Shown one piece after another: positions 23,023 through 32,008 of a stretch of 37,188 bases of DNA. Position 1 is the stretch's first letter; every line of letters starts with the position of its first letter. Origin of the DNA: Sphingomonadales bacterium (GTDB taxonomy: Bacteria; Pseudomonadota; Alphaproteobacteria; Sphingomonadales; Sphingomonadaceae); NCBI GenBank assembly GCA_027483465.1, contig JAIXUQ010000102.1, forward strand, positions 1 to 37,188. The letters run 5' to 3'. A program made the position numbers and the translations under genes. Below the pieces are notes generated by a model. The model saw nothing but the letters and a program-made list of their open reading frames with translations, was not told where the DNA came from and searched no databases.

Positions 23023-25197
23023 TCAGGCGACCGTCAGTTCCAGGTGCAGTTCCGCCTCGGCACTGGTGCCAATCCACAGATCGAACCGGCCGGGATCAAG
23101 CAGCGTGCGCCGCTCGCTGGCGTTCCAGTAGGACAGGGTTTCGCCATCGATGCAGAAGCGGACCTCGCGGCTTTCGCCTGGCGCCAGCGTCACCCGTTGA
23201 AAGGCCTTCAATTCGCGCGCCGGGCGCATGGCGCGGCCCGCGCGCTGGTGGACATAAAGCTGCACCACCTCATCCCCTGTCAGCGTGCCGATGTTGGTGA
23301 CACGGGTGGAGACCGTCACCGCGCCGCCCGGCGCCAGCACCGGCTGGTCCAGCACCGGCGGGTCCAGCCGGAAGCTGGTGTAGCTCAGGCCGTGGCCGAA
23401 ACTGAACAACGGCGTTGACGGCGCATCGTGATAGAGACTGCCCGCCCGGTCGGGCGTGTGGGTGTGGCTGCGGGCATAATGGATCGGCACCTGGCCCACG
23501 CTGCGCGGCCACGTCACCGGCAGCTTGCCGCCGGGGTTCACATCGCCAAACAGGGCGCGGGCCACGGCGGTGCCGCCGCGCGTACCGGGATACCAGGCCA
23601 TCAGCACCGCCGGCACGCGCGGCAGGATGGCGCCGATGTCCAGCGGCCGGCCAGCCAGCAGCACCAGCACGACCGGCTTGGCTGTCGCCAGCACGGCATC
23701 GAGCAGGGCCAACTGCTCCCCCGGCAGCTTGAGGTCACTGGCCGAAGCGCGCTCGCCGCTCTGGCTCTGCGCCTCGCCCAGCACCAGCACGATCTGGTCC
23801 GCCGCCCTCGCCGCAGTCACTGCCGCCGCGAACCGCGCTTCCGCTTCCGCATCCGTCCAGGCCCGTTGCGGCGGGCCAAACGCCTCAAGCCCGGAGGCGA
23901 TGGCCCGGCGCAGTTGCACGCCCGGTTCCACTGTCACCTCGGCCACCCCGGCCAGCCGCTCGGCAATGCCGCGCGCCACTGTCACCGTCTCCGCCTTGTC
24001 GGGCACGAACACCCAGGGACCCAGCGTGTCGGCCACGCTGTCAGCCAGCGGGCCGATCACCGCCACGCGCCGGGCGGCACCGGGCGTGAGCGGCAGCGCG
24101 CCTTCCCGGTTGTGGAGCAGCACCAGACTGCGCTCGGCCGCCTGTTGGGCCAGTTGGCGGTGGGCGGGTTCGGCCAGCACGCGCGCCGCCTCGCCCTCGT
24201 CCACATAGGGATGGTCAAATAGGCCCATCCGGATCTTGGCGACCAGCACGCGCTCCACCGCACGGTCGAGCACCGCTTCGGGCACACGGCCCTGCTCCAC
24301 CAGTTCGGGCAGGCGGGCAAAGGCGTTGGGGCCCAGCGCCATCTCCATGTCGTTGCCGGCCAGCAGGGCGCGCGCCGCTGCTTCGGCCTCGTCGGCGGCG
24401 AAATGCTGCGCCACCTGATTCTGCACGCCGTTGGCATCAGAGACGACAAAGCCATCAAAGCCCAGTTCGCCGCGCAGCAGATCGTCCAGCAGGCTCTTGC
24501 TGGCAACCGCCGGCTGCTGGTTGATATCCATATAGGCTGACATGATGTTGCCCGCCCCGGCGCGGATCGCCGCCTCAAAGGGCGGCAGATAGACATTGCG
24601 GATTTCCGCGTCCGACAGGGACACGGGCTCATAATCGCGCCCGCCCGGCGCCGCGCCATAGCCCAGGAAATGCTTTGGCCCGGCAATCACCCGGCCCGGC
24701 GTGCCAATCGCCGCCCCTTGCAACCCGCGCACCTGCGCGGCGGCCATTTCGCTGCCCAGATGCGGGTCTTCGCCGGCGCCCTCCACGATGCGGCCCCACC
24801 GCGGATCGCGGGCGATGTCCACCATTGGCGCGAAGGCCCAATGGATGCCGCTGGCCCGCGCCTCGGCCGCCGCCGCCGCCTGCGCCTGTTCCACCAGGCC
24901 GGGATCGAAACTGGCCGCCAGCCCCAGCGGCACCGGAAAGATGGTGCGCAGGCCATGGATCACGTCAAAGCCGAACAGCAGCGGAATGCCGAGCCGGCTC
25001 TGCTCCACCGCCAGCCGCTGATACTGGTTGATGCGGGCGGGATCGGGCACGAACAGCAGGGACCCCAGCCGCCCTTCCGCCACCGCCTGATCCACCGGCG
25101 GCAGGAAGGGCACGGCAAAGGCCTGGCTCACCTGCCCGGCCTTTTCCGCCAGCGTCATCCGCGCGATCAGGGCGCGGGCTTGTTCAACAGCGGTCAT
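23023..25197 (-). CDS. GH3-family beta-glycosidase without a signal peptide
   Basis: A 724-residue glycoside hydrolase of family 3, with the domain order of BglX-like beta-glucosidases. The (beta/alpha)8 domain has FGFDVIHGLRTIFPVPLGLA (residues 75-94), RDPRWGRIVEGAGEDP (130-145), the conserved KHF at 175-177 and the nucleophile D254 in FVVSDANG. The alpha/beta sandwich follows, with the acid/base probably in the QSGERAS segment, then a C-terminal fibronectin-III-like domain (VSTRVTNIGTLTGDEVVQLYV). It removes terminal beta-linked glucose or a related sugar from oligosaccharides or glycosides. The predicted start MTAVEQARAL has no signal peptide, unlike periplasmic BglX, so a cytoplasmic location is inferred. 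GGGAGGAC precedes the ATG at 25197. An ATG overlapping the upstream stop (near 25236) is an alternative. It lies 35 bases after the FGE gene, in one operon. Confidence 0.9.
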   Translation of the reverse strand: MTAVEQARALIARMTLAEKAGQVSQAFAVPFLPPVDQAVAEGRLGSLLFVPDPARINQYQRLAVEQSRLGIPLLFGFDVIHGLRTIFPVPLGLAASFDPGLVEQAQAAAAAEARASGIHWAFAPMVDIARDPRWGRIVEGAGEDPHLGSEMAAAQVRGLQGAAIGTPGRVIAGPKHFLGYGAAPGGRDYEPVSLSDAEIRNVYLPPFEAAIRAGAGNIMSAYMDINQQPAVASKSLLDDLLRGELGFDGFVVSDANGVQNQVAQHFAADEAEAAARALLAGNDMEMALGPNAFARLPELVEQGRVPEAVLDRAVERVLVAKIRMGLFDHPYVDEGEAARVLAEPAHRQLAQQAAERSLVLLHNREGALPLTPGAARRVAVIGPLADSVADTLGPWVFVPDKAETVTVARGIAERLAGVAEVTVEPGVQLRRAIASGLEAFGPPQRAWTDAEAEARFAAAVTAARAADQIVLVLGEAQSQSGERASASDLKLPGEQLALLDAVLATAKPVVLVLLAGRPLDIGAILPRVPAVLMAWYPGTRGGTAVARALFGDVNPGGKLPVTWPRSVGQVPIHYARSHTHTPDRAGSLYHDAPSTPLFSFGHGLSYTSFRLDPPVLDQPVLAPGGAVTVSTRVTNIGTLTGDEVVQLYVHQRAGRAMRPARELKAFQRVTLAPGESREVRFCIDGETLSYWNASERRTLLDPGRFDLWIGTSAEAELHLELTVA

Positions 25198-25232
25198 CGG
25201 CCCTGTCCTCCCTTGGTCCTCCCTTGCCGCCA

Positions 25233-26222
25233 TCATGGCCGCACCACGCAGCGAAAGCCGATGTGGCTGGTGGCGGTGTCGATCATTTCGGGGTGGCGGG
25301 CGGCCGGGCGGAAGCGCTGGCAGTGGTTGACCGCACACAGATGCGAGCCGCCCTTCAGCACCTTGCGGCCGATCTTCACCTGGGGCTGCGCCGGATCATG
25401 GCTGCCCCACAGATCGCCGCCGCGCGGGTTGCGGATGGTGCAGCAGGCGCCGGGCCGTTTCTTGCGCGGCGGGCGCGGGCGTTCCTGCCACCAATCGGCG
25501 GTCCATTCCCACACATTGCCGATCATGTCGTAAAGGCCATGGCCGTTGGCCGGAAAGCTGCGCACCGGCGACGTGCGCAGCCAGCCATCGGCCAGGCTGT
25601 TGTCGTGCGGGAATTCGCCCTGCCAGTAATTGGCCAGCAACCGGCCGTCGGGCGCCAGTTCATCGCCCCAGGCATAATCGGCGCCCTCCAGCAGCCCACG
25701 CGCCGCAAATTCATGCTCGGCCTCGGTGGGCAGCGCCTTGCCGGCCCAGGCGGCATAGGCAGCGGCATCGGCCCAGGCCACCTGCACCACCGGGTGATCC
25801 ATCAGGCCCAGCGCCGCCACATCGGCTTCCGGCCCCAGCGGATGGCGCCAGTCCGCCCCCGGCACCCAGCGCCACCACAAATCCACCCGGGCCAGCGGCA
25901 CCGGCCCCGGCGGCGGCGTGAACACCAGCGCGCCCGGCACCGCCAGCGCCGGGTCCATGCCGGGATAATCCTTTGGATCAGGTGCGATTTCGGCCAGGGT
26001 GCGGTGGCCGGTGGCGGCCACGAATTCGGCAAATTCGCGGTTGGTCACCGGGGTTTCATCGATCCAGAACCCATCCACCGCCACCCGCCGCAGCGGCCGC
26101 TCCTCGGGATAGAAACGCTCTGACCCCATGGTGAAGCTGCCGCCGGCAATCCAGCGCATGGCGGGCGGAGAGGGCGCAGGCGGAGTTTCAGGGGCCATGG
26201 CCGCGTTTGTGGCAAAATCCAT
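25233..26222 (-). CDS. Formylglycine-generating enzyme (SUMF1 family)
   Basis: A 329-residue protein of the FGE-sulfatase fold. The N-terminal part has WIAGGSFTMGSERFYPEE (residues 24-41) and the family strand GFWIDETPVTNREFAEFV. The core has LPTEAEHEFAARG and GNVWEWTADWW. The C-terminus reads KGGSHLCAVNHCQRFRPAARH followed by HIGFRC. The two active-site cysteines C296 and C301 have the C-x4-C spacing of true copper-dependent FGEs, which oxidise a cysteine of sulfatases to formylglycine; EgtB-like and other SUMF1 relatives lack this pair. No signal peptide is seen, so it would act on sulfatases before Tat or other export. No sulfatase is encoded in the window. It heads an operon with GH3 and diverges from rluE by 66 bases. 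ATG at 26198 is an alternative start. Confidence 0.87.
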   Translation of the reverse strand: MDFATNAAMAPETPPAPSPPAMRWIAGGSFTMGSERFYPEERPLRRVAVDGFWIDETPVTNREFAEFVAATGHRTLAEIAPDPKDYPGMDPALAVPGALVFTPPPGPVPLARVDLWWRWVPGADWRHPLGPEADVAALGLMDHPVVQVAWADAAAYAAWAGKALPTEAEHEFAARGLLEGADYAWGDELAPDGRLLANYWQGEFPHDNSLADGWLRTSPVRSFPANGHGLYDMIGNVWEWTADWWQERPRPPRKKRPGACCTIRNPRGGDLWGSHDPAQPQVKIGRKVLKGGSHLCAVNHCQRFRPAARHPEMIDTATSHIGFRCVVRP

Positions 26223-26288
26223 GGCCCGGCGCCAGCCGCCCCGCAGCGGTCTTGAGGCCGGGCGGCAATCGGGCGATAGGGCGGCGGC

Positions 26289-26855
26289 ATGGCCCGGCTG
26301 CTCCTGTTCAACAAGCCCTTCGGGGTGTTGTCGCAATTCACCGATCGCGGCGCGCCCGCGGCGCGCGCCACGCTTTCGGATTATATCGCGGTGAAGGGCG
26401 TCTATCCCGCCGGCCGGCTTGACCGTGACAGCGAGGGGCTGCTGCTGCTCTGCGATGATGGCCGCCTGCAGGCGCGCATCGCCGATCCGCGCTTCAAGCT
26501 GCCCAAGACCTATCTGGTGCAGGTGGAGGGCGATCCGCAGGAGGCTGCGCTGGACCGGCTGCGCCAGGGCGTGATGCTGAACGATGGCCTCACCCGGCCC
26601 GCTGATGTCACCCGAATCGCCGCGCCCGATCTGTGGCCGCGCAATCCGCCAATCCGCCAACGCAAGTCCATCCCCGATGCCTGGCTGCAAATCACATTGC
26701 GCGAAGGCCGCAACCGCCAGGTGCGCCGCATGACGGCGGCAGTGGGCCTGCCCACGCTGCGGCTGGTGCGCTGGGCCATCGGCGATTGGGTGCTGGCCGG
26801 GATCGCCCCCGGCCATTATGCCGAAATCGCGGCCCCGAACTGGCGCGCCCAATGA
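26289..26855 (+). CDS. rluE: 23S rRNA pseudouridine synthase, RluE-like
   Basis: A 188-residue RsuA-family pseudouridine synthase without the N-terminal S4 domain, as is usual for RluE, which modifies one uridine in the peptidyl-transferase region of 23S rRNA (2457 in E. coli). It begins [14 protein letters not shown], the family's motif I. The catalytic motif [13 protein letters not shown] contains D45, and [12 protein letters not shown] and [12 protein letters not shown] are the conserved motif II and III regions. The short C-terminus ends soon after the GHYAEI segment. It overlaps rlmJ by four bases (ATGA), so the two rRNA modification genes are co-translated. The short upstream spacer is shared with the divergent FGE gene and shows no clear promoter. 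Confidence 0.9.
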   Translation: MARLLLFNKPFGVLSQFTDRGAPAARATLSDYIAVKGVYPAGRLDRDSEGLLLLCDDGRLQARIADPRFKLPKTYLVQVEGDPQEAALDRLRQGVMLNDGLTRPADVTRIAAPDLWPRNPPIRQRKSIPDAWLQITLREGRNRQVRRMTAAVGLPTLRLVRWAIGDWVLAGIAPGHYAEIAAPNWRAQ

Positions 26856-27685
26856 ACTACCGCCACGCCTTCCATGCCGGCAACAGCGCCGATGTCGTCA
26901 AGCACTGCCTGATGATCGCGCTGGTCAGGGCCTTGCAGCTCAAGCCCGGTGCCCTCACCCTGATCGACACCCATGCCGGCTGCGGCCTTTATGATCTGGC
27001 CGGCGATGCCGCGCAGCGCACCGGGGAGGCGGCGCAGGGCGTGCAGCGCGCCTTTGCCGATCCCAGCCCCCTGCTGGATGATTATCGCGCCGCCGTGCGG
27101 GCGGTGAATGCCGGGCCGGAACCGCGCCTCTACCCAGGCTCCCCGCGCATCCTGTCGCAACTGCTGCGCCCGCAGGATGGGCTGATCCTGAACGAGAAAC
27201 ATCCCGAAGACGCCGCTGCCCTGCGCGCGGCGATGCGCGGCACGCCGGCGGCGGTGCACACGCGCGATGCCCATGAACTGTGGCTGGCCATGCTGCCCAC
27301 CCGCACGCCGCGCGGCGTGGTGGTGGTGGACCCGCCCTATGAGCAGCCCGATGAACGCGCCCGCATCACCGCCACCCTGGCCGCCGCCCAGCGCAAATGG
27401 GCGCACGGCGTGACGATGATCTGGTATCCGCTGAAAGATCAGGCCACCCATGCCCGCTGGAAAGCCCAGTTGGCGCGGGTGGGCATCCCGAAGTTCCTGG
27501 TGGTGGACCATTGGCTGTATGATGCCGAACAGCCCGGCCAGTATAACGGCGCCGGCCTGTTCATCATCAATCCGCCCCACGCCTTCACCCAGCCGCTGCC
27601 AACGTTGCTCGCGGCGCTGCGCATGGCGTTGGCGCCCGAAGGGCATCGCGGCACATTGGCCGCCGAGTGGCTGGCGGCGCCTTAG
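26852..27685 (+). CDS. rlmJ: 23S rRNA adenine-N6 methyltransferase, RlmJ
   Basis: A 277-residue SAM-dependent methyltransferase which in E. coli methylates A2030 of 23S rRNA. The opening [18 protein letters not shown] is diagnostic of RlmJ. The SAM-binding loop is [12 protein letters not shown] (residues 38-49), the acidic motif is [10 protein letters not shown] and the catalytic motif is DPPYEQ, starting at D160. The C-terminal part WYPLKDQ and MIWYP-like strand, then [11 protein letters not shown], also match the family. Length is as usual (about 280 residues). The start overlaps the rluE stop. Free cytoplasmic enzyme acting on naked 23S rRNA before ribosome assembly is the known role. Confidence 0.92.
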   Translation: MNYRHAFHAGNSADVVKHCLMIALVRALQLKPGALTLIDTHAGCGLYDLAGDAAQRTGEAAQGVQRAFADPSPLLDDYRAAVRAVNAGPEPRLYPGSPRILSQLLRPQDGLILNEKHPEDAAALRAAMRGTPAAVHTRDAHELWLAMLPTRTPRGVVVVDPPYEQPDERARITATLAAAQRKWAHGVTMIWYPLKDQATHARWKAQLARVGIPKFLVVDHWLYDAEQPGQYNGAGLFIINPPHAFTQPLPTLLAALRMALAPEGHRGTLAAEWLAAP

Positions 27686-27788
27686 GCCGTCCGGCGCACG
27701 CCATGGGCCATCCGGCGGACTTGGCGCGTGCCGTTTTCGCCGTCACTATCGGCGGTGCCGGCGGCCTGCCGGCAGTGGGGGCCCAGCC

Positions 27789-29144
27789 ATGGAGCATGAA
27801 GGGGAAGCGACACTCAAGCGCACGCTGGGCGGCCTTCAGCTGTGGGGCATTGCGGTTGGTCTGGTCATTTCGGGCGAATATTTCGGCTGGAGCTATGGCT
27901 GGGCGGCGGCCGGCACACTGGGTTTCCTCGTCACGGCGGCCGGCGTGGCGCTGCTTTATGGCGCCTTCATCTTCAGCTTCACCGAACTCACCACCGCCAT
28001 CCCCCATGCCGGCGGCCCCTTTGCCTACAGCCTGCGCGCCTTTGGCCCGCTGGGCGGCGCCATTGCCGGCACCGCCACGCTGATCGAATTCCTGTTTGCG
28101 CCGCCGGCGATCGCGCTGGCCATCGGCGCCTATCTGGCGGTGCAATTTCCCGGCAGCGATGAAAAGCTGGTGGCCACTGCTGCCTATGCCGTGTTCGTCA
28201 CGCTCAACATCGCCGGGGTGGCCATTGCCGCCAGCTTCGAACTGGCCGTCACGCTGCTGGCGGTGGCCGAACTGCTGGTGTTCATGGGCGTGGTGGCGCC
28301 GGCCTTCCAATGGCAGGCCTTTGCCGCCGGCGGCTGGGCGGGGGCTGACCGGTTCAGCCCGGCGGCGCTGCCGGGCATGTTGGCGGCCATCCCCTTTGCC
28401 ATCTGGTTTTTCCTGGCCATCGAAGGCGTGGCCATGGCCGCCGAGGAAGCCCGCGATCCGCGGCGCACCATCCCGCGCGCCTATGTCTCTGGCATGCTCA
28501 CGCTGGTGCTGCTGGCCTTTGGCGTGATGCTGTTTGCCGGCGGGGCGGGTGATTGGCGAAGCCTCGCCAATGTCAATGATCCGCTGCCGCGCGCCATGCA
28601 GGCCGTGGTTGGCCAGTCCAGCGGCTGGCTGCACATGCTGGTCTGGCTGGGGCTGTTCGGGCTGGTGGCCTCGTTCCACGGCATCATCATGGCCTGTGCC
28701 CGGCAAATCTATGCGCTGGCCCGCGCCGGCTTTCTGCCGGGCCCGCTGGCACGGCTGCACCCGCGCTGGCGCACGCCGCATCTGGCCACGCTGGCCGCCG
28801 GACTGGTGGGCGTCACCGCGATCTGGAGCGACCGGTTCATCAATATCGGCGGCCAGCCGCTCACCGCCGCCATTGTCACGCTCTCGGTGTTTGGCGCACT
28901 GCTCATGTATGTCATCAGCATGGCGGCGCTGTTCCGCCTGCGCCGGATCGCGCCGACCATGGAACGGCCATGGGAGACGCCGTTCTATCCCTGGCTGCCC
29001 GGCCTGGCGCTGGGTCTCGCTGTCGCGGCGCTGGCGGCGATGATCTGGTTCAATCCGGGGCTGTTCGCGCTGTTTGCGGGCGTGATGGGCGCCGGCGTGC
29101 TGATGGCCTGGCGGCGCGGGCTGCGCCAGGCGGTGCCGGCCTGA
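27789..29144 (+). CDS. eat: Ethanolamine permease (APC superfamily)
   Basis: A 451-residue inner-membrane transporter with about 12 hydrophobic segments. The N-terminal helix VGLVISGEYFGWSYGW (residues about 23-38) is characteristic of the ethanolamine permease branch of the APC superfamily. FSFTELTTAIPHAGGPFAYSLRAFGP and AAEEARDPRRTIPRAY are the usual loop motifs. The gene is joined to eutB by a TGATG overlap, which supports ethanolamine as substrate. A G-rich ribosome-binding site lies before the ATG at 27789; the frame stays open upstream into rlmJ, but homology begins here. The 103-base gap after rlmJ should contain the operon promoter; I see no cobalamin riboswitch in it, although the downstream enzyme needs adenosylcobalamin. 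Confidence 0.9.
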   Translation: MEHEGEATLKRTLGGLQLWGIAVGLVISGEYFGWSYGWAAAGTLGFLVTAAGVALLYGAFIFSFTELTTAIPHAGGPFAYSLRAFGPLGGAIAGTATLIEFLFAPPAIALAIGAYLAVQFPGSDEKLVATAAYAVFVTLNIAGVAIAASFELAVTLLAVAELLVFMGVVAPAFQWQAFAAGGWAGADRFSPAALPGMLAAIPFAIWFFLAIEGVAMAAEEARDPRRTIPRAYVSGMLTLVLLAFGVMLFAGGAGDWRSLANVNDPLPRAMQAVVGQSSGWLHMLVWLGLFGLVASFHGIIMACARQIYALARAGFLPGPLARLHPRWRTPHLATLAAGLVGVTAIWSDRFINIGGQPLTAAIVTLSVFGALLMYVISMAALFRLRRIAPTMERPWETPFYPWLPGLALGLAVAALAAMIWFNPGLFALFAGVMGAGVLMAWRRGLRQAVPA

Positions 29145-30517
29145 TGCCTTATCATCACGATCTGGGCGGCACGCGCCACCGTTTCGCCGATCTGCGCACC
29201 GTGATGGCGGCGGCCAGCCCGCACCGTTCCGGCGATGTGCTGGCCGGCATCGCTGCCACCAGCGCCGAACAGCGGGTGGCAGCGCGGCTGGTGCTGGCCG
29301 ATCTGCCGCTGGCCATTTTCCTCACCGATCTCGTGGTGCCCTATGAGGGTGACGAGGTGAGCCGGCTGATCATCGACAGCCACGATGCCGCCGCCTTTGC
29401 CGCCATCGCCCATCTGACGGTGGGTAGCCTGCGTGACTGGCTGCTGGCCAGTGATGGCGCCGCCATCGCGGCGGTGGCCGCCGGCCTCACCCCCGAAATG
29501 GTCGCCGCCGTCACCAAGATCATGCGCAATCAGGATCTGATCGCAGTGGCCGCCAAGCGCCGGGTGATCACCCGCTTTCGCAGCACCATCGGCCTGCCCG
29601 GCCGGCTTTCGGTGCGGCTGCAGCCCAATCATCCCACCGATGATCCGGCCGGCATCGCGGCCGCCATCCTGGATGGCCTGCTGCTGGGTTCGGGCGATGC
29701 GGTGATCGGCATCAACCCGGCGGGTGACAATGTGGCCGCCGCGCACCGGCTGCTGTTGCTGCTGGATGAGCTGCGCCAGGCCTATGCCATCCCCACCCAG
29801 GCCTGCGTGCTCACCCATGTCACCAACACGCTGCAACTGATCGAGCGCGGCGCCCCGGTGGATCTGTGTTTCCAGTCCATCGGCGGCACCGAAGCCACCA
29901 ATCGCGGCTTTGGCATCGATCTGGCGCTGCTGGCCGAAGCGCACGCGGCCACGCTGGCGCTGGGGCGCGGCACACTGGGCGATGATGTGATGTATTTCGA
30001 AACCGGCCAGGGCTCGGCGCTGTCGGCCGGTGCCCATCACGGCGTTGATCAGCAAACGCTGGAAGCGCGCGCCCAGGGCGTGGCGCGCGCCTTCCGGCCG
30101 CTGCTGGTCAATTCGGTGGTGGGCTTCATTGGCCCGGAATATCTTTATGATGGCCGGCAGATCCTGCGCGCCGCCCTTGAGGATCATTGCACCGGCAAGC
30201 TGCTCGGCCTGCCGATGGGGCTGGATATCTGCTACACCAACCATGCCGAAGCCGATCAGAACGACATGGATGCCATCCTCACCCTGGCCGGCGTGGCCGG
30301 GGTGAATTTCATCATGGGCGTGCCGGGTGCCGATGATATCATGCTGAATTATCAATCGACCAGCTTTCACGATGCGCTCTACTTGCGCGACGTGCTGGGC
30401 CTGAAACCCGCGCCGGAGTTCGAGGCGTGGTTGCTGGCCACTGGCATCACCGATGCGGCCGGACGGCTGGCCGCCACGCCCGCCCGCCTTGCCCTGCCGG
30501 CGCTGCTCGATGGCTGA
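29144..30517 (+). CDS. eutB: Ethanolamine ammonia-lyase large subunit
   Basis: A 457-residue catalytic subunit of the adenosylcobalamin-dependent ethanolamine ammonia-lyase, which turns ethanolamine into acetaldehyde and ammonia. It matches EutB throughout: FADLRTVMAAASPHRSGD near the start, RNQDLI, FRSTIGLPGRLSVRLQPNHPTDD, GINPAGDN, DLCFQSIGGTEATNRGFGIDL and FETGQGSALSAGAHHGVDQQTLEARAQG, which line the substrate and cofactor pocket. The length is the normal one (about 455). No encapsulation peptide-like N-terminal extension is visible. The start ATG shares its A with the permease stop (TGATG), and the 3' end overlaps eutC by 8 bases, so the complex subunits are translationally coupled. Confidence 0.95.
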   Translation: MPYHHDLGGTRHRFADLRTVMAAASPHRSGDVLAGIAATSAEQRVAARLVLADLPLAIFLTDLVVPYEGDEVSRLIIDSHDAAAFAAIAHLTVGSLRDWLLASDGAAIAAVAAGLTPEMVAAVTKIMRNQDLIAVAAKRRVITRFRSTIGLPGRLSVRLQPNHPTDDPAGIAAAILDGLLLGSGDAVIGINPAGDNVAAAHRLLLLLDELRQAYAIPTQACVLTHVTNTLQLIERGAPVDLCFQSIGGTEATNRGFGIDLALLAEAHAATLALGRGTLGDDVMYFETGQGSALSAGAHHGVDQQTLEARAQGVARAFRPLLVNSVVGFIGPEYLYDGRQILRAALEDHCTGKLLGLPMGLDICYTNHAEADQNDMDAILTLAGVAGVNFIMGVPGADDIMLNYQSTSFHDALYLRDVLGLKPAPEFEAWLLATGITDAAGRLAATPARLALPALLDG

Positions 30518-31247
30518 TCTCGCCGCCCGCCTTGCCGCCTTCACCCAGGCCCGCATCGGCCTGCCGCGCGCCGGGCACGCGCTCGGCACGGCGGCCACGC
30601 TGGCCTTTGATCTGGCACACGCGCAGGCGCGTGATGCGGTGCACGCCGCCTTTGATACCGGCCCGCTGGAAGCCGCCTTTGGCGCCATCGTGGTGCACAG
30701 CGCCGCGCCTGACCGGGCAACCTATCTGCAACGCCCCGATCTGGGCCGGCAACTGCCGGCGGCCGATGCGGCCCGGCTGACAAAGACCGGGGCCGACACC
30801 GCCATCGTGGTGGGCGATGGCCTGTCGGCCACGGCGGTGGCCCGCCATGCCGTGCCGCTGGTCACCGCGCTGCGGCCGCTGCTGGGCGGTGTGCTGGCGC
30901 CGATCGTGGCGGCGCACCAGGCACGGGTGGCGCTGGGCGATGCCATCGGGGCGGCGCTGGGCGTGGACCTGCTGGTGATGCTCATCGGGGAGCGGCCGGG
31001 GCTGAGCGCGTCGGATTCGCTGGGCGCCTATATCACCTGGCAGCCGCGCCCCGGCCGGCACGATAGCGAGCGCAACTGCGTGTCCAACATCCGCCCGCCG
31101 CACGGGCTTGATCATGAAACCGCCGCCCACCGGATCGCCTGGCTGGTGCACCAGGCCCGCGCCCGCCGCCTCACCGGTATCGCCCTGAAGGATGAAAGCA
31201 GCGCCGACCCCCGGCTGCCGCAAGCCGGGCACACGATTGCGCCATGA
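30510..31247 (+). CDS. eutC: Ethanolamine ammonia-lyase small subunit
   Basis: A 245-residue partner of EutB which binds the cobalamin cofactor together with it in an (alpha-beta)6 complex. It has FTQARIGLPRAGHALGT near the start, the long central TDxxxVVGDGLSATAV region (IVVGDGLSATAVARHA), MLIGERPGLSASDSLGAYITW and SERNCVSNIRPPHGL near the end, all typical of EutC. The N-terminal extension that targets EutC to microcompartments in enteric bacteria is absent: the protein is about 50 residues shorter than enteric EutC, in line with the lack of shell genes here. The start lies inside the eutB 3' end, and its own stop overlaps the next start (ATGA). Confidence 0.95.
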   Translation: MADLAARLAAFTQARIGLPRAGHALGTAATLAFDLAHAQARDAVHAAFDTGPLEAAFGAIVVHSAAPDRATYLQRPDLGRQLPAADAARLTKTGADTAIVVGDGLSATAVARHAVPLVTALRPLLGGVLAPIVAAHQARVALGDAIGAALGVDLLVMLIGERPGLSASDSLGAYITWQPRPGRHDSERNCVSNIRPPHGLDHETAAHRIAWLVHQARARRLTGIALKDESSADPRLPQAGHTIAP

Positions 31248-31834
31248 CCGGCGCCGAAACCCAAACGGCGGCACCGCCCGCCGCGCTGGCCCATTGCATC
31301 GCCGCGGTGAATGCGGCGCTGGCAACCCCGGCCCCGCAGCCGCACATCGCCGCCGCGCTGGCCCGGCTGATCGCCCGCGATGATTGGCTGCCGCCGGCCT
31401 ATGCCGTGCCGCATCCGGCGCATTATCAGCAATATCTCCTGCATGCCGATCCGGCGGCGCGGTTCTCCATCGTCAGCTTCGTGTGGGGGCCGGGGCAGCA
31501 AACCCCGGTGCATGATCATGGCGTGTGGGGCGCGGTGGGCGTGCTGCGCGGTGCGGAATACAGCCAGGCGTATCGTGCGGATGGCATCAGCCCGCCGCAA
31601 CCCACTGGCCCGCGCCATCGGCTGATCCCCGGCGCCATCGAACTGATCGGGCCCGAACGGGGCGACATCCACCGCGTGGCGAACGCGCTGCCCTGCGATG
31701 TGTCAGTGAGCATCCACATCTATGGCACCGATATCGGCCGCCATCGCCGCCATGTCTATCCCGACGAGGGCGGGGTGAAGCCGTTCATCTCCGGCTATGC
31801 CAACGGCCCCGGCACACCACCCTTCCAGCCATGA
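31244..31834 (+). CDS. Cupin of the cysteine-dioxygenase type, last gene of the eut operon
   Basis: A 196-residue double-stranded beta-helix protein related to cysteine dioxygenases and the predicted metal-dependent enzyme group COG5553. The iron ligands of a 3-His site can be placed: H90 and H92 in TPVHDHGVWG and H143 in GDIHRVAN. The phrase LRGAEYSQAYR follows the first motif as in the family. Thiol dioxygenases turn small thiols such as cysteine, 3-mercaptopropionate or cysteamine into sulfinates. The start overlaps the eutC stop by four bases, so it is firmly part of the ethanolamine operon; cysteamine, the thiol analogue of ethanolamine, is an attractive but unproved substrate. No signal peptide. 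It converges, 174 bases apart, on the esterase gene; the gap holds only weak nested repeats (TCAAG/CTTGA and GAAGC/GCTTC, 31932-31987). Confidence 0.8.
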   Translation: MTGAETQTAAPPAALAHCIAAVNAALATPAPQPHIAAALARLIARDDWLPPAYAVPHPAHYQQYLLHADPAARFSIVSFVWGPGQQTPVHDHGVWGAVGVLRGAEYSQAYRADGISPPQPTGPRHRLIPGAIELIGPERGDIHRVANALPCDVSVSIHIYGTDIGRHRRHVYPDEGGVKPFISGYANGPGTPPFQP

Positions 31835-32008
31835 GCGCGACCAGCCGCGCCCGACACACTTTGGCGAGTGAGGTGGTGCACCAAGGCGGACAAGACCAGC
31901 GGCTGCAATCACCGGGCAGTCTTCGCCGGCTCAAGCAAACAAGACGAAGCGTCCCACGATCCTGCTGCTTCCTGCTGGCAACTTGATTGATGCTTCAGGC
32001 GCGTGCGT

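Noticed and set aside
27686-27788. Possible cobalamin riboswitch before the ethanolamine operon
   Set aside because: The gap is only 103 bases, too short for a normal cobalamin riboswitch, and no B12-box-like sequence was seen.
31874-31883. The palindrome TGGTGCACCA after the ethanolamine operon
   Set aside because: A single 10-base palindrome behind a stop codon and far from a promoter has no supporting context; it is too short to be a terminator stem.
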